7,552 bases of DNA from CAZVEV01 sp964625865 (GCA_964625865.1 CAZVEV010000296.1:1-7552); one strand, 5' to 3'; positions 1 to 5,841 are shown, counted from the first letter of the stretch. The notes: generated by a model not told the origin, from the sequence alone. Made by a program: numbers and translations.

Positions 1-7
1 CTCGGAT

Positions 8-23
8 TTCGTGCTTCGTGCTT
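8..23. repeat. Short tandem repeat at the window edge, unit TTCGTGC
   Basis: Two exact copies of the seven-base unit are followed by TT, 17 bases downstream of the HD-GYP stop. The left edge of the window prevents seeing whether the array is longer. No T run or hairpin typical of a terminator is seen here. Confidence 0.35.
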
Positions 24-39
24 AAGTAGCGCTGTCGTA

Positions 40-885
40 CTAATGGCGCTCTGACCCCATGGCTGGGGCGGCGGTGGCGGTTAGTTGGGGCAGGTGCATG
101 ACGTGGGCCAGGGCGCCGACGCATTGGCGGTCGTAGCCGGCGGGCGTGCAGCGGTCGAGTTCCTTCATGGCGGCCAGCGGCGTCATGGCCGCGCGGTGTG
201 GGCGGTCGTGGGTCATCGCGTCGTAGGCGTCGGCTACCGCGAGGATTCGTGCGCCCAGCGGGATCGCCTGCTCCCTGATGCCCAGGGGATACCCCGTGCC
301 GTTCATGCGTTCGTGATGGTGCCTGATCGCCGGCAGGACCGCGCGGAGCGATGCGAGCGGCTTGAGGATCTCGTACGAGACCTCGCTGTGCTTCTGGATG
401 GTCCTGAACTCGGCCACGCCGATACGCGAGTGCTGGTTCAGCATGCCCTCAGGTATCGCCAGCAGGCCGATGTCGTGCAACTCGCCGGCCAGCCCCAGCA
501 GCTTGCACCGCTCGTCGTCCATGCCCAGATGAGCGGCCAGCTTGCTCGCCAGCGTGCCCACGCGGTCGCTGTGTCCGCAGCCAAGCTTCTCGCGGGCCTC
601 GACGAACTTCATGATCCGTCGGAGCACCGAGACGTAGTGGTCCTCGGACTCGACGACCGTCGAACGGGCGGAAGAGAACATCTCGGCAAGGTGCCCCATC
701 GCCCACCACAGGCGCAGGACCATGACGCAGGTGATCATCACCAGCAGGCCGCCGAGGACGAGCGTCGTGGTCTGCCACCCGGTCAGCACGAGCGTGCCGG
801 CGGAGATCACGATGCCCGTAACGCATAGCGCAACGGGCCTGACTACGTGCCTCGCCCATGACGACGACGCCATTCGCTGAAACAC
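40..885 (-). CDS. Membrane-anchored HD-GYP domain phosphohydrolase (probable cyclic-di-GMP phosphodiesterase)
   Basis: The 281-residue protein has two predicted membrane helices (about residues 15-34 and 39-60), a short linker, then an HD-GYP domain (about 80-265). All metal-site residues of the family are visible: H105, H137-D138 (ELHDIG), H166 (KHSEVSYEIL), H190-H191 (HHERMNGTGYP, GYP at 198-200) and D219 (ADAYDAMT). HD-GYP enzymes hydrolyse cyclic-di-GMP; here the domain should face the cytoplasm. There is no separate sensor domain such as PAS, GAF or REC. Two departures from the usual signature are seen: the lysine after HDxG is leucine (HDIGLLAIP), and the aspartate of HHERxDGxGYP is asparagine. 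The start is the GTG at 883-885, because GGAGGAG lies six bases before it; the ATG at 873 would be 18 bases away, and an upstream ATG at 987 has no comparable site and would add a non-membrane arginine-rich tail. It is transcribed alone; no clear promoter was found upstream. Confidence 0.9.
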   Translation of the reverse strand: MFQRMASSSWARHVVRPVALCVTGIVISAGTLVLTGWQTTTLVLGGLLVMITCVMVLRLWWAMGHLAEMFSSARSTVVESEDHYVSVLRRIMKFVEAREKLGCGHSDRVGTLASKLAAHLGMDDERCKLLGLAGELHDIGLLAIPEGMLNQHSRIGVAEFRTIQKHSEVSYEILKPLASLRAVLPAIRHHHERMNGTGYPLGIREQAIPLGARILAVADAYDAMTHDRPHRAAMTPLAAMKELDRCTPAGYDRQCVGALAHVMHLPQLTATAAPAMGSERH

Positions 886-891
886 TCGACG

Positions 892-898
892 CTCCTCC
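892..898 (-). promoter_or_regulatory. Ribosome binding site fixing a GTG start
   Basis: On the minus strand GGAGGAG is followed by six bases and then GTG (885-883). This strong anti-16S match decides the start of the HD-GYP gene in favour of GTG over the nearby ATG codons at 873 and 987. Confidence 0.7.
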
Positions 899-1036
899 AA
901 GTCCGACCCCTGCGCAGGGAACGCCCCTGCCCGCGGCGCTGCTTGCCGCCCTGAGAGAAACGTACGATACGCACCGAATCGACGCAACGCGGGACGGGGG
1001 GCGAGGTGGTGTACGATGGCGTTGCATCGCGTCGGG

Positions 1037-1059
1037 AAAACGTCGATCTTGCGATCGAC
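1037..1059 (-). terminator. Possible weak intrinsic terminator for the isomerase gene
   Basis: On the minus strand a perfect seven-base stem (GTCGATC/GATCGAC, arms 1059-1053 and 1048-1042) closes on a GCAA tetraloop, a stable GNRA type. It is followed by G and four T (1041-1037). It lies about 130 bases after the isomerase stop, beyond the REPIN-like element. The T run is short, so termination is only plausible. Confidence 0.35.
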
Positions 1060-1093
1060 CGCTAAACGCTGCGTGCGAAGGGGTCATGCGCGA

Positions 1094-1167
1094 GTAGGGC
1101 GTGCAACTCGTTGCACGCGGAATGACTTCACTGTCCCTTCCGCGTGCAAACGAGTTGCACGCCCTAC
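1094..1167. repeat. REPIN-like doublet of GTAG-headed palindromes
   Basis: The element reads GTAG-G, stem GCGTGCAA, loop CTCG, stem TTGCACGC, GGAA, a 15-base spacer (1123-1137), TTCC, stem GCGTGCAA, loop ACGAG, stem TTGCACGC, C-CTAC. Thus two perfect eight-base-pair hairpins (1099-1118 and 1142-1162) stand in inverted orientation, and the whole also folds into one long hairpin (arms 1094-1122 and 1138-1167) with a single unpaired A. GTAG at the outer foot of each palindrome is the known hallmark of REP sequences mobilised by RAYT (TnpA-REP) transposases, and inverted REP pairs are called REPINs. No RAYT gene is in this window. Assignment rests on structure alone; copy number in the genome would settle it. 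Confidence 0.65.
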
Positions 1168-1171
1168 CAAT

Positions 1172-1194
1172 CCACCAGTCCACCAGTCAACCAG
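1172..1194. repeat. Short tandem repeat, unit CCACCAGT
   Basis: Two exact copies of the eight-base unit (1172-1179, 1180-1187) are followed by a diverged partial third (CAACCAG). The repeat straddles the stop codon of the isomerase gene and starts five bases after the REPIN-like element, so the extreme C-terminal codons and the 3' end lie in repeated sequence. Confidence 0.5.
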
Positions 1195-2695
1195 GCGTTC
1201 CGAACAGCTCGAACGGGTTCTCTTCGGCGTAGGGCAGGTGGTCGGGCAGAGGCGAGGCAATCTCGTCCACGCCGAGCAGCGCGACCGCTTCGTACAGGAC
1301 CTTGCCCGCCTTGCCGAACGCCACCGCCCCGTGGTGCGGAAAGTGTCCGCCGATCAGCACGTGACGGTAGAACCTCGCGAACCCCTGTATCGCGAACACG
1401 CCGATTCCGCCGAAGCTGCACGGATCGACGTCGAGGATCTCGCCCTCGGCGATGTAGGACCGCAGCTCGCCGTCGGGGGTGCTCTGGAGGCGGAACAGCG
1501 TGATCTCGCCCGGGCGCAGGGGCCCTTCCAGCGTGCCGCGCGTGATGTTCGGCTCGGCGTCGCCTTCCATCAGGCGGTGCATGATCAACTGATACTTCAT
1601 CGTGCAGTCGGCCATGCACTCGGCACACGTGTTGCCGCAGTGGAAGCCCATGAACAGGTCCCGCATGGCCGCCCCGGCCAGGTCCGCGCCCTTGGGCACG
1701 ACGTCGTCGGGCACGGAGTTGTTGATGTCCAGCAGCGTCGCGGGGGTCAGGGCGGCCAGTTGGGCGATGTACTCCGACAGCGCCCCGTACAGGTCGACCT
1801 CGCACGCGACGGGAATGCCTCGCCCGGCGAGCCGACCGTTGACGAAGCACGGGACGAACCCGAAGGCCGGCTCGAAGCTGGGCCAGCACTTGTTGGCGAA
1901 GATGCCGAACTGACTGGCGCCGAGGTTCTCGGCCATGAAGTCCACCAGCGCGATCTCGAACTGCGCCAGCTTCGGCAGGAGGTCCGGGTACGTACACGCC
2001 TTGCGGCCGAGTTGCTTCCGCATGTCGGCCGCCACGGAGCGGATCTCCTTCTTCTTCGACCCGGCGGCTTCGTAGATCCGCAGCAGGTCCAGCTCGGAGT
2101 TCTCCATCACCTCGACGCCCATGTCGTAGAACGGCTGGATGGGCGCGTTGCAGGCGAAGAAGTCCTGCGGGCGCGGGCCGAAGCCGAAGATCTTCAGGTT
2201 CGCCACGCCGATGATCACGCGGGCGATGTTCTCGAAGTCCGCGATAAGAGGCGCCAGTTGGCCCGGCAGGCCCACGGGATACTGCGGGATGTAGGCCGGC
2301 AGGCGGCGGAGGTTCAGGCTGTACGACGTGTTGAGCAGGCCGCACAGCGCATCGCCCCGATCGGAGGCCAGCACCGCCCTGCTCTCCTCGGCCGCCGCGC
2401 AGACCATTACCGGCCCGCCGAAGCGCTCGATGAAGATCGTCGCCGGGCCTTCAGGCCCGAAGTTGCCCAGGAAGACCACCGCGGCGTTGCAGCCTTTTTT
2501 GACCAGGTCGGCCACCGCACGCAGCGCGTCGGTCTCGTTCTCGATGACCACCGCGCACCGCCGGGCCGCCACGCCCCGCCGCTTCAGCGCGGCCATCAGC
2601 TTCGTCAGACGCTTGCGCGTCAGCGATATCGGAAAACAGTCGCGTGATACGCCCACCACACCGAGGTTCACCGCGGGAGTGTTCGTCAGGGCCAT
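1187..2695 (-). CDS. L-fucose/L-arabinose isomerase-family protein
   Basis: The 502-residue protein resembles the FucI/AraA family, metal-dependent cytoplasmic ketol-isomerases that interconvert aldoses and ketoses such as L-fucose and L-fuculose. Visible family features are GPRPQDF (173-179), ANKCWP (267-272), and the long block GFVPCFVNGRLAGRGIPVACEVD (279-301). Likely metal ligands are E299 (ACEVD), D323 (LLDINN) and one of H454/H455 in GGHFPHHGAVAFG. It is shorter than E. coli FucI (591 residues) and belongs to the broader FucI-like set whose substrate is often unknown, so I give no gene symbol. An unusual cysteine run, C353, C357, C360, C364, follows H352. The ATG start has AAAGGA about seven bases upstream. 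The gene is monocistronic, divergent from the membrane-protein gene at 2835. No kinase, aldolase or sugar transporter is adjacent, so context does not identify the sugar. Confidence 0.88.
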   Translation of the reverse strand: MALTNTPAVNLGVVGVSRDCFPISLTRKRLTKLMAALKRRGVAARRCAVVIENETDALRAVADLVKKGCNAAVVFLGNFGPEGPATIFIERFGGPVMVCAAAEESRAVLASDRGDALCGLLNTSYSLNLRRLPAYIPQYPVGLPGQLAPLIADFENIARVIIGVANLKIFGFGPRPQDFFACNAPIQPFYDMGVEVMENSELDLLRIYEAAGSKKKEIRSVAADMRKQLGRKACTYPDLLPKLAQFEIALVDFMAENLGASQFGIFANKCWPSFEPAFGFVPCFVNGRLAGRGIPVACEVDLYGALSEYIAQLAALTPATLLDINNSVPDDVVPKGADLAGAAMRDLFMGFHCGNTCAECMADCTMKYQLIMHRLMEGDAEPNITRGTLEGPLRPGEITLFRLQSTPDGELRSYIAEGEILDVDPCSFGGIGVFAIQGFARFYRHVLIGGHFPHHGAVAFGKAGKVLYEAVALLGVDEIASPLPDHLPYAEENPFELFGTPG

Positions 2696-2742
2696 GTCGA
2701 GTTCCTTTCAGGTGACCACGTGCTCCGGTCTGCCGGACAGCG

Positions 2743-2771
2743 ATTATTACAGACCCCGCCGGACCCGTGAA
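2743..2771 (-). promoter_or_regulatory. Predicted sigma-70-like promoter of the isomerase gene
   Basis: On the minus strand TTCACG (2771-2766) and AATAAT (2748-2743) are separated by 17 bases, matching 4/6 and 5/6 of the consensus. Start of transcription would be near 2736, giving a leader of about 40 bases. A small inverted repeat, TCCGG-TCTG-CCGGA (2724-2737), sits on the predicted start and could be an operator. Confidence 0.45.
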
Positions 2772-2799
2772 GCGAAAAGCCGGCCCATCGCGATCTCGC

Positions 2800-2828
2800 T
2801 TGTCAGGGCGCGGCGAGGACTTTACGAT
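2800..2828 (+). promoter_or_regulatory. Predicted promoter giving a leaderless mRNA
   Basis: TTGTCA (2800-2805) and TACGAT (2823-2828) are 17 bases apart, matching 5/6 and 4/6 of the sigma-70 consensus. Transcription would begin about seven bases later, on or beside the ATG at 2835. The GAGGA at 2815-2819 is 15 bases from the ATG, too far for a normal ribosome site, and would lie upstream of the predicted transcript. Confidence 0.4.
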
Positions 2829-2834
2829 TGTGGC

Positions 2835-3293
2835 ATGGCTGACGAGATATCGACAGATGTGCCCGAGACGCCGCAGGCGCCGGAGCCGGCCGCCGAGCGG
2901 TGGCTCAAGATCGTCTTGCGGGTCGTCGGTGCGTTCCTGCTCCCTGCCCTGATTGCCGTCGTCATGCCGCGGTCGTGGATCGCGTCAGCCCACCGTCAAC
3001 TGGGCCTGGGCGAGTTGGCCGGCGGGGTGCTCGTGGAGTACCTTGCCCGGACGCTGTCGGCCTTCTACGCGGTCGTCGGCGGGCTGCTCTGGCTGCTCTC
3101 GTGCGACGTGCGCAAGTACCTCGCCGTGATTCGCTATATCGCGGTGACCTGGTTGGCGCTCGGCATGGTGGTGGTGGCCATTCTCGCGCCGCACAGCAAT
3201 CAGCCGTTCTACTGGCTGATCGTCACCGATGCCGCCGTGGCATGGCTCTGCAGCCTCGCGATGCTCGTGCTGGCAGCGAGAGTGTCCCCGTAG
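2835..3293 (+). CDS. Small four-helix membrane protein of unknown function
   Basis: The 152-residue protein has a charged, proline-rich cytoplasmic-looking head (1-22) and four predicted membrane helices at about 24-44, 72-90, 97-118 and 126-148. Between helices 1 and 2 is the segment MPRSWIASAHRQLGLGEL and then VEYLARTLSAFYAVVGGLLWLLS. From memory, this arrangement (short loop with LGLG, then VEYLAR-x-LSAFYA) recurs in unnamed membrane proteins of planctomycetes and relatives; no function is known to me. The reading frame is open for hundreds of bases further upstream, but that part is the shadow of the divergent isomerase gene; the ATG at 2835 is chosen because the protein-like sequence begins there and a promoter lies just before it. 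There is no operon partner; the next gene starts 369 bases downstream. Confidence 0.75.
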   Translation: MADEISTDVPETPQAPEPAAERWLKIVLRVVGAFLLPALIAVVMPRSWIASAHRQLGLGELAGGVLVEYLARTLSAFYAVVGGLLWLLSCDVRKYLAVIRYIAVTWLALGMVVVAILAPHSNQPFYWLIVTDAAVAWLCSLAMLVLAARVSP

Positions 3294-3485
3294 ACGCAGC
3301 CGTCCTGGGCCAGCCCCGCCGCCGTTGAGCGTCGCCTGGAATGGCCTGGATCGCCACAAGGCGCCGCCAGGGGCCCCGCGTTGAGCCGCAAGCAGGCCCC
3401 GACGGACCGACGGATTCCCAGTAGTCCCCGGCCCTGCCCCCCGCAGGCCGAAGCAACGGGCGGGCAAAATCTTTCAGTTTTCCTC

Positions 3486-3513
3486 TTGCACTCTCTTCGG
3501 ACGCGCGTATACT
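3486..3513 (+). promoter_or_regulatory. Predicted promoter of the PEP-CTERM gene
   Basis: TTGCAC (3486-3491) and TATACT (3508-3513) are 16 bases apart, 4/6 and 5/6 matches to the sigma-70 consensus. The local sequence is AT-richer than its surroundings. Start of transcription would be near 3520, leaving a leader of about 140 bases. The rest of the gene-free stretch 3294-3485 is GC-rich, with no other feature I can support. Confidence 0.5.
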
Positions 3514-3526
3514 CTTCTGCGCTCGT

Positions 3527-3555
3527 GGCGGTCCCGCTCAATCAACCGGACCGCC
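3527..3555 (+). promoter_or_regulatory. Hairpin at the 5' end of the PEP-CTERM leader
   Basis: GGCGGTCC (3527-3534) and GGACCGCC (3548-3555) are perfect complements around a 13-base loop. The hairpin would lie within about ten bases of the predicted transcript end. It could stabilise the mRNA or be an operator; it matches no riboswitch I recognise. Confidence 0.4.
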
Positions 3556-3662
3556 TGATCATGACCGGCGTGACGTTCCGTGCCTTCGCTCGGGACCGCT
3601 GTGTACGCGGCGGAGAACTGACGCCCGTCATGGGACATGCAGGCTGTTAAGGAGAAATGGCG

Positions 3663-4265
3663 ATGAAAGACGCTGGAATCCTCGCCGTCATTGCCGTAAC
3701 GCTGGTCGTCTGCGGGATCCTCGCCTCGCCCGCCCAGGCCGCCAGTACGCCCACGGAAGACGTCGACAGTTTCGGCTTTGCCGGTCCGTTCGGGAACGGG
3801 CCCGGCGAGGACCCCGGCGGCACGAACAGCAACACCATGCCGGAGGACACGCCGGCCCCCGGTCCGGCCAACGACGGGAACACCGCAGGCCTTTCACTGC
3901 TGATCCAGGACGTCACGCCGGACTCGGGCGGCGGTCAGCCGGCACGGACCGATCTGACGCTGAACGACATCACGATCACGGGCCCGGACGCGGAGGACTA
4001 CGAGATCATCGCGTTCACCGACGGCACGCTCGTCCACAAGGGCGACGGGCTGTCGCTCGAGATCCGATTCACCGCCAGCGCCCCGCTTGGCGAGAAGACG
4101 GCCGTCCTGACGATCATGACCGACGAAGGCACGCTGCTGGGCGGAGACGGAATGGACTTCCAGTACACCCTCGTCGCCCGCAACGTGCCGGACCCGGCTA
4201 CGGTTTTTATCGTGATGGCCGCAGGCCTTCCTGCTCTGTTGAAGCGTCGGCGCAGCCGAGGCTGA
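3663..4265 (+). CDS. Secreted PEP-CTERM protein with a choice-of-anchor-D-like domain
   Basis: The 200-residue protein starts with a signal peptide (hydrophobic 5-21, likely cleavage after AQA at 24-26). A flexible Gly/Pro/Asp-rich region follows (about 30-75), then a beta-rich domain (about 78-173: LTLNDITITGPDAEDYEI, LEIRFTASAPLGEKTAVLTIMTDEG) that resembles the ASH/choice-of-anchor D immunoglobulin-like fold. The C-terminus is a PEP-CTERM sorting signal: VPDPAT (175-180), a short hydrophobic helix (181-193) and KRRRSR. Exosortases recognise this signal and process the protein for cell-surface or matrix delivery; the canonical glutamate is aspartate here. Two ATGs exist; the second, at 3663, is chosen because AAGGAG (3649-3654) is eight bases away from it but only two from the first, at 3657. 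No exosortase gene is in the window. The role is probably structural or adhesive. Confidence 0.85.
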   Translation: MKDAGILAVIAVTLVVCGILASPAQAASTPTEDVDSFGFAGPFGNGPGEDPGGTNSNTMPEDTPAPGPANDGNTAGLSLLIQDVTPDSGGGQPARTDLTLNDITITGPDAEDYEIIAFTDGTLVHKGDGLSLEIRFTASAPLGEKTAVLTIMTDEGTLLGGDGMDFQYTLVARNVPDPATVFIVMAAGLPALLKRRRSRG

Positions 4266-4268
4266 AAT

Positions 4269-4319
4269 CCCGATGGACATCGGGGCTGGCCCTCGGGGGC
4301 CTGGCCGCCCTGAGGCGGC
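4269..4319. terminator. Hairpins between convergent genes, possible bidirectional terminator
   Basis: Two compact hairpins lie in the 113-base gap between the converging PEP-CTERM and lexA genes: CCCGAT-GGAC-ATCGGG (4269-4284) and GCCGCC-CTGA-GGCGGC (4304-4319). Neither has a T run on either strand, so they may only stall or stabilise transcript ends. Confidence 0.3.
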
Positions 4320-4378
4320 GAAGGAGATAGCCCCCCACTTCACCCGGTCGGCGCGTCCCGATAGCCTCCCGTCTCTGG

Positions 4379-4990
4379 TCACATCGTGCGAATCACGCCG
4401 ACGACGATGCCCTGGATGGTGACGTTGTCGACGTAGAGGGGGTCGAAGTCGGCGTTTGCGGGCTGGAGGCGTATGCGGCCGTCTTCCCGGTAGAACTTCT
4501 TGAGCGTGGCCTCGCCGTCGTCGAGAAGAGCGACCACCGTTTCGCCCTGGTAGGCCTCGGTGCGGCGTTCGCAGACAACATAGTCACCGTCGCGTATCTG
4601 CTCGTCGATCATGCTGTTTCCGCGGACGCGGAGGGCGAAGGTTTCCGCCCCGGGCGGGAAGAGCCCTTCGAGGTCGAGGCTCTCGCGGTCTTCAACGGCT
4701 TCGATGGGCATGCCGGCGGCAATCTGCCCCACCAGCGGCAGCAGTGTGGGGCGCTCGTCGGGAAACTCGAAGTCAGGCGATATCCGTAAAGAGCGGGCAG
4801 TGTGCTTCGGCCCGCGGGTGAGAATGCCGCTTCTTTCGAGTGCTCCGACGTGCTCGAACACGGTGACCTTGGTCAACTGCAGGTGGTCGCCAATCTCCTG
4901 CATCGTCGGGGAATAGCCGTTGGTCCTGCGGAAATCGCGAATGAACTGCAGGACCTCCAACTTCCGGGGCGTCACTGTTGACTGCGGCAT
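4379..4990 (-). CDS. lexA: LexA, SOS-response repressor and self-cleaving protease
   Basis: The 203-residue length is close to E. coli LexA (202). Residues 1-70 form the winged-helix DNA-binding domain (PRKLEVLQFIRDF, then GYSPTMQEIGDHLQLTKVTVFEHVGALERSGIL). Residues about 80-203 form the S24 peptidase domain, with the Ala-Gly cleavage bond at A92-G93 (QIAAGMPIE), catalytic S126 (VRGNSMIDEQIRDGDYVV) and catalytic K164 (ATLKKF). All residues for RecA-stimulated self-cleavage are intact. The ATG at 4990 is preferred over an upstream TTG at 5047, because AAGGAG lies seven bases before it and the family normally begins just ahead of the LTPRK-like motif. An unidentified ORF precedes it on the same strand and overlaps it, so the two probably share the promoter at 5552-5580. 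The recognition-helix region (TKVTVFEHV) differs from proteobacterial LexA, consistent with a different operator. Confidence 0.95.
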   Translation of the reverse strand: MPQSTVTPRKLEVLQFIRDFRRTNGYSPTMQEIGDHLQLTKVTVFEHVGALERSGILTRGPKHTARSLRISPDFEFPDERPTLLPLVGQIAAGMPIEAVEDRESLDLEGLFPPGAETFALRVRGNSMIDEQIRDGDYVVCERRTEAYQGETVVALLDDGEATLKKFYREDGRIRLQPANADFDPLYVDNVTIQGIVVGVIRTM

Positions 4991-5393
4991 TGCTGTTCTC
5001 CTTGACGCCCGATCGCTGCGCCACCACGGCGTAGCCTCTTGCGACAACCACTTTGGCGCCCCCCGCGGCCGTCATGGCCACGTCCGCCAGCGGGGCCGAG
5101 TTCTCGGCCACGACCGCCGACTCGATCTCCGCCGGGGCCGCCGCCTCGCTCGACGTCCCGCCGAAGATGGCCCGCACGATGGTCCTGACCGCACCGGCCA
5201 CCCGCGATGGCGCCTTGCGCCAGCGGATCCCGTCGCGACCGAGGCTCAGCAGTTCCGGCTCGATGCCGAGCTTTCGCGCCTCGACCGCCACGTCGGCGGG
5301 TAACAGATCGGCCGGGACCGGCTCGCAATCGCCGGGCCACGGACGGGCGTAGTCGCCGCCGGGGCCAAACTGACACAGTGGTGGGTTGGTCAT
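4773..5393 (-). CDS. Hypothetical protein upstream of, and overlapping, lexA (C-terminus uncertain)
   Basis: From the ATG at 5393 (AAAGG ten bases upstream) the frame is open for 206 codons. Residues 1-80 look like a real protein (CQFGPGGDYARPWPGDCEPVPADLLP, then a helical stretch VEARKLGIEPELLSLG and VAGAVRTIVRAIFGG). Residues 81-140 are Ala/Glu/Val-rich and of lower complexity. Codon third positions stay G/C-rich up to about residue 130. After residue 134 the frame runs through lexA in another frame for 218 bases, where the sequence looks like a shadow (many R, H, P). Either the overlap is genuine or an indel has removed a stop near the lexA start. I do not recognise the family; the N-terminal cysteines (7 and 23) form no obvious metal motif and there is no signal peptide or membrane helix. 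The position suggests co-transcription with lexA and SOS regulation. Confidence 0.5.
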   Translation of the reverse strand: MTNPPLCQFGPGGDYARPWPGDCEPVPADLLPADVAVEARKLGIEPELLSLGRDGIRWRKAPSRVAGAVRTIVRAIFGGTSSEAAAPAEIESAVVAENSAPLADVAMTAAGGAKVVVARGYAVVAQRSGVKENSNAAVNSDAPEVGGPAVHSRFPQDQRLFPDDAGDWRPPAVDQGHRVRARRSTRKKRHSHPRAEAHCPLFTDIA

Positions 5394-5540
5394 ACGCCTA
5401 CTGCCTTTCTCGTCACAACGTCGCCGGCCGCCATGAAAGCCCGCCGCAACGCTGTGCGCCGCCGCGAGGCCTCGCCGGGCCGGCTTCCGCATCTGCTTCC
5501 AACCCAGCATTGGTCAACGCGGTGCCGCATATTCGGGCTT

Positions 5541-5554
5541 TGTTCGGACGAATC
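5541..5554 (-). promoter_or_regulatory. Candidate LexA operator
   Basis: Read on the plus strand the site is TGTTC-GGAC-GAATC, an imperfect palindrome overlapping the -10 element and predicted start of the lexA transcript. It matches eight of ten fixed positions of TGTTC-N4-GAACA, which I recall as the LexA motif reported for Verrucomicrobia. Location and similarity fit autorepression, but it is a single imperfect site. Confidence 0.4.
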
Positions 5555-5600
5555 TTAACCTAACATCGGCCGAACGGCAAGAAGAACATCAGTTTTTTTT
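5552..5600 (-). promoter_or_regulatory. Predicted lexA-operon promoter with upstream A-tract
   Basis: On the minus strand TTGCCG (5580-5575) and TAAGAT (5557-5552) are 17 bases apart, each a 4/6 match to the sigma-70 consensus. A run of eight A (5600-5593) lies about 12 bases upstream of the -35, where an UP element would contact the polymerase alpha subunit. A direct repeat GTTC-N8-GTTC (5587-5572) overlaps the -35. The leader to the start at 5393 is about 150 bases, GC-rich, with no clear structure. Confidence 0.45.
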
Positions 5601-5756
5601 CATCCGGCCCGCACGTGCTTGTCCAGCGTCCTTCGTGCGGCCGGCCCGGCCTGCCCAGCCCCAACATCTATGGCCGTCGGGCTCGCCGGATACCTTCTGT
5701 AGCATAATCCCCTATCGGTCAGCGAGGTGATTCCTCTCCATCCAAATCGAGCCCTT

Positions 5757-5798
5757 TGCATCGATCGGCGAGTCATGGCGTCCGATCGCGTCGATGCA
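5757..5798. promoter_or_regulatory. Interrupted inverted repeat upstream of the sulfatase, possible operator
   Basis: TGCATCGA (5757-5764) is the exact complement of TCGATGCA (5791-5798). Inside it, CGATCGG (5762-5768) matches CCGATCG (5782-5788) in an overlapping alternative pairing. It lies about 45 bases upstream of the predicted sulfatase promoter, a position typical of an activator or distal repressor site. The stretch 5601-5756 between this and the lexA promoter holds nothing else that I can support. Confidence 0.4.
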
Positions 5799-5841
5799 TC
5801 CACCGATTGCGTCTGGAGATGTGTGCCTGACCGGAGGCGGT

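Noticed and set aside
85..828. Plus-strand open frame across the HD-GYP gene
   Set aside because: Antisense shadow; the minus strand shows all HD-GYP motifs.
858..1097. Small plus-strand ORF of 79 codons
   Set aside because: No ribosome site, overlaps the HD-GYP start region and runs into the palindromic element; its composition is not protein-like after about 35 residues.
1016..2647. Long open frame (543 codons) on the plus strand
   Set aside because: It is antisense to the well-supported isomerase gene; its translation is rich in R, H, Q and V with no domain, typical of the shadow of a GC-rich gene.
3209..3541. Minus-strand ORF in the gap after the membrane-protein gene
   Set aside because: Overlaps the membrane-protein gene antisense, rich in R and G, with no recognisable domain.
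3381..3650. Plus-strand ORF of 89 codons ending just before the PEP-CTERM gene
   Set aside because: It spans the predicted promoter and leader hairpin, has no ribosome site and an unstructured translation.
5572..5587. Alpha-proteobacterial-type LexA box (GTTC-N7-GTTC)
   Set aside because: The spacing here is eight, not seven, so it does not match that motif; kept only as a direct repeat in the lexA promoter.
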